Notes: generated by a model from the sequence alone, not told the origin. Shown: positions 16,677 to 26,306, counted from the first letter of the stretch. The stretch is DNA of 64,000 nt from Pandoraea pnomenusa (GCF_000767615.3 NZ_CP009553.3:3658001-3722000), one strand, 5' to 3'. Numbers and translations: made by a program.

Positions 16677-17714
16677 TCAGGCGTCTTCGGCGTTTTGCCA
16701 GAGCAGCGGATTGCCGTTGGCACGCGCATAACCCGCCTCGCCCATCAGCACGTCGAGCGCGAGACTGGCCAGGTCGTCGGCGACCGGCTCCACGAACGGG
16801 TCCTTGTCCTGATAGAAGATCTTCCGGTAGCCATGGCAGTCGTCGCACGATTCGGCCCGGACGGGAGACGATGCGACACGCTTGGCCGCCTCATCGAGCT
16901 TCGGACGCCCGTTCTCGCCCTTGATGATTTCTCCCCCAGAACTCGCGGCGAGCACGGCGTCGCCCGATGCGGTGGCCTCCCCGCCCTTGTCGACAACGTG
17001 GTACGCGACGTGCTCGCTGGCCTCGCAATGCGTGCACTTGACGCGCACCATGTGCCATTCGGTCGCGCACAGCCCACACGCAAGGTAACGATAGCCCTCG
17101 TACGCGCCGCCGATGCGAACCACGCTTGCCACCGGCAGCGTGCCGCACACCGGGCAGACATTGGGGACGTCGAGCATCGGCACGTCGCCCACGTCGAAGG
17201 TACTCGCCACGCCGGTCCAGAGGACTTGCAGCGCGGCCATGATGAACGGCGCGCTAGCGGCGTCGACGCCCTTGCCATGCCCGGCGAGCAATGACTGGGC
17301 GCCGGCTTCGAGCGCGGCCGGATCGGCCTCGCGAACCCGCGTCAGTACGCCGCGCACGGCGGCGGGCAGGTCGGGCTGCGCCGCAACGGCGTCGAGTAGC
17401 GGGGCGAGAAGCGGTTGCCACCGGCCGGCGTCATAGCCGCCGGTCGCGGGGACGAGCGGCATGCAGTGCTGCTGCGCCTGCGCGATCGACTCGGGCGACG
17501 GCGGCGACGGCGTGAAGTTGTCGAGCACGCGCTGCTGCGCGTCGACGAGCGCGGCCATCAGCCGCAGGTAATCGCCAAGCGGATGACCGTCGGCCAATTG
17601 ACGCAGCCGCGCCGCGCGCGCCGAAAAGACTTCGGCGCGCTGGGGCAGGCGCACACGGGGAATGGAGGTGCGATCGAGGGACTCGATCTGTCCGGGTTCG
17701 AGAATGCGTTGCAA
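16677..17714 (-). CDS. fdhE: Formate dehydrogenase accessory protein FdhE
   Basis: 345-residue cytoplasmic protein needed for assembly of formate dehydrogenase-N/O. It has the expected paired cysteines: CPVC, CGLC, CTHC and CDDC, which form rubredoxin-like iron sites. The N-terminal ILEPGQIESLDRTSIPRVRLP matches the FdhE opening. The only start that preserves it is a TTG codon at 17714 (TTGCAACGC), with GAGGCC as a weak Shine-Dalgarno; no in-frame ATG occurs for a long way. It sits 45 nt after fdnI and 13 nt before selA, placing a maturation factor between enzyme and selenium genes. Confidence 0.93.
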   Translation of the reverse strand: MQRILEPGQIESLDRTSIPRVRLPQRAEVFSARAARLRQLADGHPLGDYLRLMAALVDAQQRVLDNFTPSPPSPESIAQAQQHCMPLVPATGGYDAGRWQPLLAPLLDAVAAQPDLPAAVRGVLTRVREADPAALEAGAQSLLAGHGKGVDAASAPFIMAALQVLWTGVASTFDVGDVPMLDVPNVCPVCGTLPVASVVRIGGAYEGYRYLACGLCATEWHMVRVKCTHCEASEHVAYHVVDKGGEATASGDAVLAASSGGEIIKGENGRPKLDEAAKRVASSPVRAESCDDCHGYRKIFYQDKDPFVEPVADDLASLALDVLMGEAGYARANGNPLLWQNAEDA

Positions 17715-17759
17715 GGTGGCCGGCCTCGTAAGAGCGTCCGGCCACCAACCCGGCCGGAC

Positions 17760-18407
17760 TTATTTGTTGAGCTGCTTGTACCAGGCGCGATGGTGCTTCC
17801 ACGCCCAGCCGCGGGTGACGGTTCCGCGCGTCATGGCGCGCACGGAACCCTTGATCCAGATCGCCGCGTAGATGTGCGTAATGATGCCGCAAATCAACAC
17901 GAATGCACACACCGCGTGAACATCCGACGCCAGACGAATCGCCCAGATCGGAAAGTAGAACGCGAAGTAGGCACGCCAGATCACGATGCCCGAGAGCAGC
18001 AGGCCGATCATGCACAGCACCATCACGTAGAAAAGCAACTTTTGGCCGGCGTTGTAGCGCCCGACCTCCGGCAGATTCTCCTCGCGGTTCTCGAGCACGT
18101 CGCCGATCTTCTTCATCCACTCGGCGTCGCGCGACTCGAACTTGTTATAGCGGGCAAGCCGCAGTGCGAGCCACACGAACGCGACGAACATCACCACACC
18201 GACGAACGGATGCAGCACGCGTGTCCAGGGACCGCCTCCGAACAGGTTGGTGAGCCAGAACATGGACGGATGGAACAGCGCCAGCCCGGAGAGCGCGAGC
18301 AGGATGAACGTGCCCGCGACGATCCAGTGATTGATACGCTCCGAGGCGTTGTAGCGCTCGATCAGATCGCCCTTGTCTCCCGTACGATCGCTTCGTTCAT
18401 ACGACAT
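17760..18407 (-). CDS. fdnI: Formate dehydrogenase-N gamma subunit, cytochrome b556
   Basis: 215-residue inner-membrane di-heme cytochrome with four membrane helices. It carries electrons from the FdxH iron-sulphur subunit to quinone. Heme-ligand regions are visible: ERINHWIVAG near residue 25 and ASDVHAVCAF plus GIITHIYAAIWI near the C-terminus. ATG 18407 comes 2 nt after the fdxH stop, so translation is probably coupled. The next gene is fdhE. Confidence 0.95.
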   Translation of the reverse strand: MSYERSDRTGDKGDLIERYNASERINHWIVAGTFILLALSGLALFHPSMFWLTNLFGGGPWTRVLHPFVGVVMFVAFVWLALRLARYNKFESRDAEWMKKIGDVLENREENLPEVGRYNAGQKLLFYVMVLCMIGLLLSGIVIWRAYFAFYFPIWAIRLASDVHAVCAFVLICGIITHIYAAIWIKGSVRAMTRGTVTRGWAWKHHRAWYKQLNK

Positions 18408-18409
18408 GG

Positions 18410-19360
18410 TCAGACCTCCTCGTGCGTGATGGCGCCCTTCTGTCCATCGGGCCCGCTACCCTTGCGCGACGCGTCGTAGCGGCGCGCCGCTTCTTCATCC
18501 TCCTCGGTCGTCTCGTTCGGGCCGGTCTTGATGTAGTGGAAGAAGCCGGCAATCGCCGTGAGCGCCATGGCGGCGACCCCCAGCGGCTTGGCGATGCCTT
18601 TCCAGAACGTGACCATCGGGCTGATGCGCGGATCGTCCGGCAGGCCGTGATAGAGCGACGGCTTGTCGGCATGGTGCAGCACATACATGACGTGCGTGCC
18701 GCCCACGCCGGCCGGATCGTACAGCCCCGCGTTGTCGAAGCCCCGGGTCTTCAGGTCCTCGATGCGCTCGGCCGCCTGATCCTTCATCGCGTCCTTGGTG
18801 CCGAACATGATCGCGCCGGTCGGGCAGGTCTTCACGCACGCCGGTTCGAGCCCCACGGACACGCGATCGGAACACAGGGTGCACTTGTATGCCTTGTGAT
18901 CCTTCTGCGAGATGCGAGGAATGTTGAACGGGCAGCCGGTGATGCAGTACCCGCAACCGATGCACGCCTCTTCATGGAAGTCGACGATGCCGTTCGCGTA
19001 CTGCACGATCGCCCCGGGCGACGGGCATGCCTTCAGGCAGCCCGGGTCCTCGCAGTGCATGCAGCCATCCTTGCGGATGAGCCACTCGAGGTCGCCCTTC
19101 GGGTTTTCGTACTCGGTAAAGCGCATGAGCGTCCACGAATCGGACGTCAGATCGGCCGGGTTGTCGTACACGCCGACGTTCGTGCCCACCTCATCGCGCA
19201 GGTCGTTCCACTCCATGCAGGCGGTCTGGCACGCCTTGCAGCCGATGCACTTGGTGACGTCGATGAGTTTGGCGACGTCACCCGTGTACGCCTCGCGCTC
19301 CGAGGGTGACGGCAGCGTGGTTGCCGAGCGCCGTTTGATATCCAGAGATTGCAATGCCAT
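18410..19360 (-). CDS. fdxH: Formate dehydrogenase-N beta subunit (iron-sulphur)
   Basis: 316-residue electron-transfer subunit with four [4Fe-4S] clusters. Cysteine motifs in order are [37 protein letters not shown] and [11 protein letters not shown]...CVKTCP. A single membrane anchor is near the C-terminus ([17 protein letters not shown], about residue 265) and holds the subunit on the periplasmic face with the alpha subunit. It lies 9 nt after the fdnG stop and 2 nt before fdnI. Confidence 0.96.
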   Translation of the reverse strand: MALQSLDIKRRSATTLPSPSEREAYTGDVAKLIDVTKCIGCKACQTACMEWNDLRDEVGTNVGVYDNPADLTSDSWTLMRFTEYENPKGDLEWLIRKDGCMHCEDPGCLKACPSPGAIVQYANGIVDFHEEACIGCGYCITGCPFNIPRISQKDHKAYKCTLCSDRVSVGLEPACVKTCPTGAIMFGTKDAMKDQAAERIEDLKTRGFDNAGLYDPAGVGGTHVMYVLHHADKPSLYHGLPDDPRISPMVTFWKGIAKPLGVAAMALTAIAGFFHYIKTGPNETTEEDEEAARRYDASRKGSGPDGQKGAITHEEV

Positions 19361-19369
19361 GGCGCCCCC

Positions 19370-22300
19370 TTATGCCTTCTCGACCTTCACCAGGAACGAC
19401 TTGAACTCCGGTGTCTGCGAATTGCCGTCGCCCACGATGGGCGTGAGCGTGTTCGCGAGGAACCCGGGTTTGGTCAGTCCCTTGAAGCCCCAGTGAATCG
19501 GAATGCCCACGTGGTGAATCGTCTTGCCTTCCACCTTGAGCGCGCGAATGCGCTTGGTCACGACCGCGCGCGCCTTGATGAAGCCGCGGTTGGACGTCAC
19601 CTTGACCATGTCGCCCGCGGCCACCCCGATCTCCTTGGCCAGCGCCTCGCCGATCTCGACGAATTGCTCCGGCTGGATGATCGAGTTGAGCAACGCGTGC
19701 TTGGTCCAGTAGTGGAAATGCTCGGTCAGACGGTACGTGGTCGCGACATACGGGAACTTGTCGGCGGTGCCCATCGTGGCCAGATCGTCCGGGAACACGC
19801 GGGCGCCCGGATTGCTCGTGGCCTTGGGCTGCTTCGGATGCAGCGGGTTGTAACCCAGCGGCGTCTCGAACGGCTCGTAATGCTCGGGGAACGGCCCTTC
19901 CGCCATGGCACCCTTCGCGAAGAACCGTGCAACGCCCTCGGGGTTCATGATGAATGGACTCATGCCGCCGGCCGGGTCTTCGTCGATCTTGAAGTCCGGC
20001 ACGTCGGACCCTGTCCAGACCTTGCCGTTCCAGTACACGAGCTTGTGCTTCGGATTGAAAGGCTTGCCCGCAAGGTCCGACGACGCACGGTTGTAGAGGA
20101 TGCGACGGTTCGCGGGCCACGCCCACGCCCAGTTCAGTGTCTGGCCGATGCCGGTCGGATCGCTATTGTCACGACGCGCCATCTGGTTGCCCGCCTGCGT
20201 CCACGCACCGGCGAAGATCCAGCATCCGGACGACGTGCTGCCGTCATCCTTCAGTTCCGCGAAGCCCGCGAGCTGTTCGCCCGCCTTGCGCGTGACCTTG
20301 GTCGGATCCTTCGGATCGACGAGGTCCTTGAGCGCACGGCCGTTGTACTCCTTGGCGATCTCTTCGGGCGACGGGCTCTCCGGCCGTGCGTAGGGCCACG
20401 ACAGGTTCACGATCGGGTCCGGGTACTTGCCGCCCTGCGTCTTGTACATCTCGCGCAGGCGCAGGAACAACCCGGTCATGATCTCGATGTCGGTGCGTGC
20501 CTCGCCCGGCGGCTCGGCCCCCTTCCAGTGCCATTGCAGCCAGCGCCCGGAGTTGACGAGCGCGCCGTCTTCCTCGGCGAAGCAGGTCGTAGGCAGACGG
20601 AACACCTCTGTCTGGATCTTGCTGGAGTCGACGTTGTTGTGCTCGCCAAAGTTCTTCCAGAACTCCGACGTCTCGGTCGCCAGCGGGTCCATGACGACCA
20701 GGAACTTGAGCTTGGCCAGCGCCTGGTCCCACTTGAACTTGGCCGGCGCCGCCGCGATCGGGTTGAAGCCCTGCGCGATGTAGCCGGTCATCTTGCCCTG
20801 GTTCATCAGCTCGAGAACCTGCAGCAGGTCGTACGGCTTGTCGAGCTTGGGCAGGTAGTCATAGCCCCATTGATTCTCGGCGGTCGCCGCGTCGCCCCAC
20901 CAGGCCTTCATCAGGCTCACGTAGAACTTCGGGTAGTTCTGCCAGTAGCTGAGCTGGTTCGGACGCAGCGGCTTCTGGGTGCGTGGCGTCAGGTATTGCT
21001 CGAGGGTCTGCTCGGCCTGCTTGGGCAAGGTCATGTAGCCCGGCAGCAGGTCGGTCATCAGCCCCAGGTCGGTCAGCCCCTGGATGTTCGAGTGACCGCG
21101 CAGCGCGTTCATGCCGCCGCCCGCCACGCCGATATTGCCCAGCAGCAGCTGCACCATCGCGCCGGTGCGAATCATCTGCGAACCGATCGAGTGCTGTGTC
21201 CAGCCCAGCGCATACATGATGGTCATGGTGCGCGTGGGGGTGGAGCACTCGGCGATCTGCTGGTAGATGTGCTCGACCTTCTCGGCCGGCGTGCCGCATA
21301 CGCGCTCGACCGTCTCGATCGTGTAGCGCGAGTAATGCTGCTTCATGAGCTGGAACACCGTGCGCGGGTGTTGCAGCGTGGGGTCGGTCAGCACATAGCC
21401 GTCCGCGCCCTTCTGATAGTCCCAGGAGCTCCTGTCGTAGGTGCGCTTTTCGGCGTTGTAGCCCGAGTAAAGACCGTCTTCGAACGCGAACTCGTCTTTC
21501 ACCAGGAAGGTGAAATCGGTGTAGTTCTTGACGTATTCATGCTGGATCTTGTCGTTCGTGAGCAGGTAATTGATCAGCCCGCCGAGGAAGACGATATCCG
21601 TGCCGGTACGGATCGGGGCGTAGTAATCCGCGACCGATGCCGAACGGTTGAAGCGCGGGTCGACCACGATCAGGCGCGCCTTGTTGTGCGCCTTCGCCTC
21701 GGTCACCCATTTGAAACCGCACGGGTGTGCCTCGGCCGCGTTGCCGCCCATGATGAGTACCAGATCCGCGTTCTTGATGTCGACCCAATGGTTCGTCATC
21801 GCGCCACGGCCAAACGTCGGGGCAAGACCTGCCACCGTCGGGCCGTGTCAGACACGTGCCTGGTTGTCGAATCCCAGCATCCCGGTACTGCGGATGACTT
21901 TGTGCGTGAGGTAACCGACCTCGTTGCTCGATGCCGACGCGGCAAGCATGCCCGTCGTCAGCCACCGGTTGACCGTCAGGCCATCGTCCGTCTTCTCGAC
22001 AAAGTTGGCGTCGCGGTCGTCCTTCATCAGCTTCGCAATGCGGTCGAGCGCATCGTCCCACGAAATCCGCTCCCACTTGTCGGAGCCGGGCTTGCGGTAT
22101 TCCGGGTGGGTGAGACGGTTCGGGCTGTGGATGAAGTCGATGAGACTGGCCCCCTTCGGGCACAGCGTGCCGCGATTGACCGGATGGTCCGGGTCGCCTT
22201 CGATGTGAAAAACGCTCTTCTTCGCGTTCTTCGCACCGTCGCCGTAGCTGTACATGAGCAGGCCGCAGGCCACGGAACAGTACGGACAAGTGTTGCGCGT

Positions 22301-22438
22301 TTCGGTCGCGCGCGCGAGCTTGAACTGGCGGACTTCCGCCAGCGCCGCGTCGGGCGCGAACCCGAGCATCGCCAGGCTGGACCCTGCCAGCGTTGCGCCA
22401 CTCACTTTGAGGAACTGGCGCCTGGACATATTTAGCAT
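19370..22438 (-). CDS. fdnG: Selenocysteine-containing formate dehydrogenase-N alpha subunit
   Basis: 1022-residue molybdopterin (bis-MGD) enzyme oxidising formate to CO2 in the periplasm. The frame contains one internal TGA at 21850-21848, read as Sec197, in the context QARV-U-HGPTVAG, identical in form to E. coli FdnG (Sec196). A Tat signal (SRRQFLKVSGATLAG) starts at residue 5. The [4Fe-4S] cluster motif CPYCSVACGLL and the later GRGAMTNHWVDIKNADLV are typical. ATG 22438 has GAGGAG 9 nt upstream. Standard ORF calling splits this gene into two at 21848; it is not a pseudogene. A SECIS hairpin follows the UGA, and selA, selB and selC lie in the same operon. Confidence 0.97.
21806..21850 (-). 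promoter_or_regulatory. SECIS element of fdnG
   Basis: Just 3' of the UGA codon on the minus strand the mRNA can fold with the apical stem-loop GGCA-GGUCU-UGCC (21833-21821). The GGUCU loop is the part bound by SelB winged-helix domain 4 in enterobacterial fdhF/fdnG elements. The lower stem involves CACGGCC next to the UGA and GGCCGUG around 21811-21805. The position, about 15 nt after the UGA, is as expected. Confidence 0.85.
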
Positions 22439-22484
22439 GGGGGAATTCTCCTCAAATTTTCGGAAACTTTGCGGGAGTGCGTTG

Positions 22485-22490
22485 AGTATA
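22485..22490 (-). promoter_or_regulatory. Candidate -10 element of the fdn-sel operon
   Basis: TATACT on the minus strand, 47 nt upstream of the fdnG start, matches the sigma-70 -10 box at 5 of 6. No good -35 box is seen at the right spacing, which would fit a promoter needing an activator. The region 22439-22617 is the divergent spacer to pqiA and holds no gene. Confidence 0.35.
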
Positions 22491-22617
22491 GAGCAAAGTG
22501 CCTACGTTTTCCGCGACTTAGCACAAACCATGCCTCATGTTGCGCCACACCCGGATTATTGGGAACTTCCTTGACATTTTGGTATTCTGAGCGTCACTTT
22601 GGTCACCGTCCCCGGTA

Positions 22618-23286
22618 ATGGACACATTGCCCCCAGAAGATGATGTGACGGACCTGATCGCCTGTCCGAACTGCGACACGCTGCACCGCCGCACGGACTT
22701 GCCGCCGCGCGAGACGGCGCGATGCGTGCGCTGTCACTCGGTGCTTTACCGCGCCCCCGACCTGCGCCTCTCGCGGGTGCTCGCGCTCACCCTGACCTGC
22801 TTGATCGTGTTCGCCATCGCGAACGCCTTCCCGATCGTCGAAATCGAGGTGCAGGGCATCTACACCGAAACCACGCTCGTGGGCGCCGCCTGGGCCCTGT
22901 ATCGCGAAGGCATGTGGCTGGTCGCGCTGCTGGTCTTCGCCACGACCGTGCTCTTCCCGCTCTCGCAACTGGTTGCCCTGGTGCACCTGATCGCGCCGCT
23001 GTCGGTCGGCCGTCGGCCGTACGCGGTGTTCCATGTGATGCGCGCCATCGAATTCTGCCGGCCGTGGGGCATGATCGAGGTCTTCATGCTTGGCGTGCTC
23101 GTCTCGCTGGTCAAACTCTCGGCCATGGCGAGCGTGCTGCCGGGCATTGCGCTGTGGGCATTCGGCGCGCTCACCGTGTTGCTCGCCATGGTGCTGTCGT
23201 ACGATCTGCGCAATCTGTGGCTGGTCATCGACCACACGCCGGACCCGAATGCGCCCGGTGCCGCCCCGTCGCGGGTGCCGCGATGA
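22618..23286 (+). CDS. PqiA-family membrane protein, first half
   Basis: 222-residue inner-membrane protein. It starts with a zinc-ribbon-like Cys4 motif (CPNCDTLHRRTDL...CVRCHSVLY, residues 16-43), then about four membrane helices with NAFPIVEIEVQG and MIEVFMLGVLVSLVKLSAMA. These are PqiA domain words; E. coli PqiA (417 aa) has two such units in one chain, whereas here the second unit is the next gene. It overlaps that gene in an ATGA. The four-gene operon PqiA-PqiA-PqiB-PqiC forms a putative lipid transport bridge between inner and outer membrane. No clear Shine-Dalgarno is seen. Confidence 0.87.
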   Translation: MDTLPPEDDVTDLIACPNCDTLHRRTDLPPRETARCVRCHSVLYRAPDLRLSRVLALTLTCLIVFAIANAFPIVEIEVQGIYTETTLVGAAWALYREGMWLVALLVFATTVLFPLSQLVALVHLIAPLSVGRRPYAVFHVMRAIEFCRPWGMIEVFMLGVLVSLVKLSAMASVLPGIALWAFGALTVLLAMVLSYDLRNLWLVIDHTPDPNAPGAAPSRVPR

Positions 23287-23927
23287 AATATCTCTCGGCC
23301 AAGGCCGCCGGACTTGTCGCCTGCACCGTTTGCGGGCGACTCTCCCGCGAGGTGAAGACCGTGGAGAAGGAACGGTGCCCGCGCTGCGGCGCCGTGCTGC
23401 ACCAACGCAAGGTGGACAGCCTTGCGCGCACGTGGGCCTTGCTCATCGCGGCGGCGATCCTGTACATTCCCGCCAACGTACTGCCCATGATGCAGACGCG
23501 CTCGCTGCTCGGAAATTCGAGCGACACGATCATGAGCGGTGTCATCTATTTCTGGACCAGCGGCGAGTACGATCTGGCCATCGTCGTGTTCACGGCGAGC
23601 ATTCTCGTACCGATGCTCAAGCTCATTGCCCTGTCGCTGCTGTGCTTCACCGCGCAGCGCGGCGCGCGCTGGAAACCGCATCAACGCACCAGGCTGTATC
23701 ACATGATCGAGTTCATCGGCCGCTGGTCGATGCTCGATGTCTTCGTCGTCGCGCTGATGGTGGCGCTCGTCAACATTCAGTCGCTGGCCGTCATCCAGGC
23801 CGGCCCGGGCATCGTGGCGTTCGGCTCCGTGGTCGTGCTCACGATGTTGGCCTCCATGCAGTTCGATCCCCGGCTGATCTGGGATCAGATTCGCGACGAC
23901 GATACCGAACAGGACGACCATGACTGA
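23283..23927 (+). CDS. PqiA-family membrane protein, second half
   Basis: 214-residue partner of the preceding protein. The Cys4 ribbon is CTVCGRLSREVKTVEKERCP plus RCGAVL, followed by four membrane helices with ILYIPANVLPMMQTRSLLG and MLDVFVVALMVALVNIQSLA. ATG 23283 overlaps the previous stop by 4 nt, and the stop overlaps the PqiB-like gene by 8 nt. The two halves probably work as a heterodimer equal to one full PqiA/LetA. This follows from length and order, not direct evidence. Confidence 0.87.
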   Translation: MKYLSAKAAGLVACTVCGRLSREVKTVEKERCPRCGAVLHQRKVDSLARTWALLIAAAILYIPANVLPMMQTRSLLGNSSDTIMSGVIYFWTSGEYDLAIVVFTASILVPMLKLIALSLLCFTAQRGARWKPHQRTRLYHMIEFIGRWSMLDVFVVALMVALVNIQSLAVIQAGPGIVAFGSVVVLTMLASMQFDPRLIWDQIRDDDTEQDDHD

Positions 23928-25581
23928 ACCGAACGACCCGCAAGCCCCGAAGGCGCCGCCGCCCGAGGCAAGCGAGCTGCCGACACCGACCATCGAGCCG
24001 CGCAAGCGCTGGGCGCCGTCGCTCGTCTGGCTGATTCCGCTGGTAGCCGCCGTGATCGGGCTCTCGCTCGTGGCCAAGGCGCTCATCGAGCGCGGGCCGA
24101 CCGTCGTCATCGACTTCAAGACCGCCGAGGGCCTGGAGGCGGGCAAGACCAAGGTCAAGTACAAGGAAGTCGACATCGGCACGGTCAAGAACATCGAACT
24201 CTCCGACGATCTCTCGCACGTGCGTGTGACGGTGGATCTGACCAAGAACGCCAAGCGCTTCGCCGTCAAGGACTCGCGCTGGTGGGTGGTGCGCCCGCGC
24301 GTGGCCGGCGGCAGCGTCTCCGGTCTGTCGACATTGCTCTCGGGCGCCTACATCGGTGCCGATGCCGGCAAGTCCAGGGAATCGGTCTCCCATTTCACCG
24401 GCCTGGAGGTGCCGCCGGTGGTCTCCAGCGGGCAGCCCGGCAAGCCGTTCGTGCTGCACGCGAGCGACGTTGGCTCGCTCGACATTGGGTCACCGATCTA
24501 TTACCGCCGCATTCAGGTCGGTCAGGTCGAAGCCTATTCGCTCGACCCGGACGGCAAGGGCGTGACGCTGCGCATTTTCGTGCAGGCGCCGTATGACCAG
24601 TACGTCGGTTCGAACACCCGCTTCTGGCATGCGAGCGGTATCGACCTGCGGCTCGACTCGAGCGGCTTCCAGGTCAACACACAATCGCTGGCGTCGGTGG
24701 TCATCGGCGGCATCGCCTTCCAGGCGCCCAACGATGCGGGCGCGGGCGTGATGGCGAAGGCGGGTCAGGAATTCCGGCTCGCGCCCGACGAGGCCACGGC
24801 CATGAAGGCCCCGGACACGCATCCGGTCACGGTGGTGTTCCGCTTCCAGCAGTCGCTGCGCGGCCTCGTCGTGGGCGCTCCGGTGGACTTCCGTGGCATT
24901 ACGCTCGGCGAAGTCACGTCGATCGGGGTCGAATTCGACGCGGCCACCAAGCAGATCAACATGCCGGTCACCGTGATGGTATACCCGGACCGTCTGCGCC
25001 GCCGCGACCCGAAGAACAACCTTCCGCCCAACGAACTCGCCAGCCGCCAGATCCTCAACGCGCTGGTCTCGCGGGGCCTGCGCGGGCAATTGCGCACAGG
25101 CAACCTGCTCACCGGTCAGTTGTACGTGGCGCTCGACTTTTTCCCGAATGCAAAGCCGGCCAAGGCCGAAGAAGTCGACAACGTGCTCGTCATGCCGACA
25201 GTGCCCAACACGCTCGACCAGTTGCAGCTCCAGATCGCCGACATCGCCAGCAAGCTCGACAAGATTCCGTTCGACAGCATCGGCCAGAATCTCGACGCGT
25301 CGCTGCGTAAGCTCGACAAGACGCTCGAGAGCGCGCAAGGGCTGTTCCGTCAGCTCGACAATGAAATCGCGCCCGAGGCGAAGGCCACCCTGGGCGAGGC
25401 GAAGAAGAGCTTCGGCGCCGCCGAGCGCACGCTTTCCGAAGACTCGCCAGTTCAGCAGGACGTGCGTCAGGCCATGCAGGAACTGACCAGGACGCTGCGC
25501 TCGCTCAACACGCTCGCCGATTACTTGCAGCAGCATCCCGAGGCATTGCTGCGCGGCAAACCGAAGGATCCGCAACCATGA
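23920..25581 (+). CDS. pqiB: PqiB-like MCE-domain intermembrane transport protein
   Basis: 553-residue periplasmic protein anchored by one N-terminal helix (LVWLIPLVAAVIGLSLVAKAL in part, residues 35-55). Three MCE domains follow at about 60-160, 170-260 and 285-400. Signature starts are VVIDFKTAEGLEAGKTKVKY, DVGSLDIGSPIYYRRIQVGQ and GLVVGAPVDFRGITLGEV. The C-terminal 130 residues are helical and probably coiled-coil (SLRKLDKTLESAQGLFRQLD), as in PqiB, which forms hexameric tubes spanning the periplasm. It is coupled to both neighbours by overlaps. Confidence 0.93.
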   Translation: MTEPNDPQAPKAPPPEASELPTPTIEPRKRWAPSLVWLIPLVAAVIGLSLVAKALIERGPTVVIDFKTAEGLEAGKTKVKYKEVDIGTVKNIELSDDLSHVRVTVDLTKNAKRFAVKDSRWWVVRPRVAGGSVSGLSTLLSGAYIGADAGKSRESVSHFTGLEVPPVVSSGQPGKPFVLHASDVGSLDIGSPIYYRRIQVGQVEAYSLDPDGKGVTLRIFVQAPYDQYVGSNTRFWHASGIDLRLDSSGFQVNTQSLASVVIGGIAFQAPNDAGAGVMAKAGQEFRLAPDEATAMKAPDTHPVTVVFRFQQSLRGLVVGAPVDFRGITLGEVTSIGVEFDAATKQINMPVTVMVYPDRLRRRDPKNNLPPNELASRQILNALVSRGLRGQLRTGNLLTGQLYVALDFFPNAKPAKAEEVDNVLVMPTVPNTLDQLQLQIADIASKLDKIPFDSIGQNLDASLRKLDKTLESAQGLFRQLDNEIAPEAKATLGEAKKSFGAAERTLSEDSPVQQDVRQAMQELTRTLRSLNTLADYLQQHPEALLRGKPKDPQP

Positions 25582-26306
25582 CCAGGCCGAACGAGATGAT
25601 TCGCAGCCCGCGCCAACGCGCCGCCCGACGGCCGACAGGCCTTCGCGCCCTCGCCGTGCTCGCCTCGACGCTTGCCGCCGCGCTCGCCGGCTGCGCGTCG
25701 CCCACGCCCACGTTCTACACGCTCAGCGATGCGCCCGGCCTCCCCGGCACGCCCACGGCTTCCGGCACTTCCGGCACTTCCGGCACTTCCGGCGCCCGGA
25801 CGATCGGCGCCGAGGCGCCGGCCGCGCCATACGCTGTTGAAGTCTCGCCCGTTGCCGTGCCGGAGCAGGTCGACCGGCCGCAGATCGTCATCACGCGCGG
25901 CGGCGGTCGCGTGGATATTCTGGAGGCGTCGCGCTGGTCGGCACCGCTCAAGACCGAACTCACCTCGACGATCTCGCGAGACCTGACGCAGCGCCTTGGC
26001 GCGATGGATGTTTACGGGCTGCCGCGCGCCGACGGTCTGACCGTATACCGTGTGTCGACTTCGGTGCAGCGGTTCGAGTCCGTCCCTGGCGAGCAGGCTG
26101 CACTGACGGCCGTGTGGAGTGTTCGCCGCGCGCCGGGCGACCTCGTGCTCACGTGCCGTTTCGCGGGCACCGAGCCCGCCAGCGGCGGCGTGGCGGAGGT
26201 GGTTGCGGCCCAGCGCAAGCTCGTCGACCGGCTGGCCGAAGGGATTAGCCGCGCCATCGCGACCAGTGCCCAGGGGGCGGGATCCACACCTCGCTGCCAG
26301 GACTGA
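25578..26306 (+). CDS. pqiC: PqiC-like outer-membrane lipoprotein
   Basis: 242-residue lipoprotein. The lipobox is LAGC (Cys near residue 38) after VLASTLAAAL. The mature region begins ASPTPTFYTLSD, typical of the ABC-type transport auxiliary/PqiC (DUF330) family, and the core is DRPQIVITRGGGRVDILEASRW. PqiC forms a ring at the outer membrane and docks with PqiB. Between lipobox and core is a short Gly-Thr-Ser repeat encoded by 9-nt tandem repeats (25760-25795). The start overlaps the PqiB stop in ATGA. It is the last gene of the operon. Confidence 0.88.
   Translation: MTRPNEMIRSPRQRAARRPTGLRALAVLASTLAAALAGCASPTPTFYTLSDAPGLPGTPTASGTSGTSGTSGARTIGAEAPAAPYAVEVSPVAVPEQVDRPQIVITRGGGRVDILEASRWSAPLKTELTSTISRDLTQRLGAMDVYGLPRADGLTVYRVSTSVQRFESVPGEQAALTAVWSVRRAPGDLVLTCRFAGTEPASGGVAEVVAAQRKLVDRLAEGISRAIATSAQGAGSTPRCQD
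25760..25795 (+). repeat. 9-nt tandem repeat TTCCGGCAC in pqiC
   Basis: Three perfect copies of TTCCGGCAC and a fourth with one change, encoding a SGT-type linker (SGTSGTSGTSG). The repeat keeps frame, so copy-number changes would alter linker length only. Confidence 0.85.

Noticed and set aside
21835..21850. fdnG as a pseudogene or frameshift broken into two ORFs
   Set aside because: Both parts are in the same frame, the break is a single TGA at the known Sec site, a SECIS follows and sel genes are adjacent.
19349..22435. A 1028-codon plus-strand ORF opposite fdnG
   Set aside because: It is the antisense shadow of a clear molybdopterin enzyme gene; GC-rich third positions keep the opposite frame open. 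Its translation has no recognisable domain.
24490..25575. 361-aa minus-strand ORF opposite pqiB
   Set aside because: Shadow of the MCE-domain protein, which has overlaps with its operon neighbours and clear motifs.
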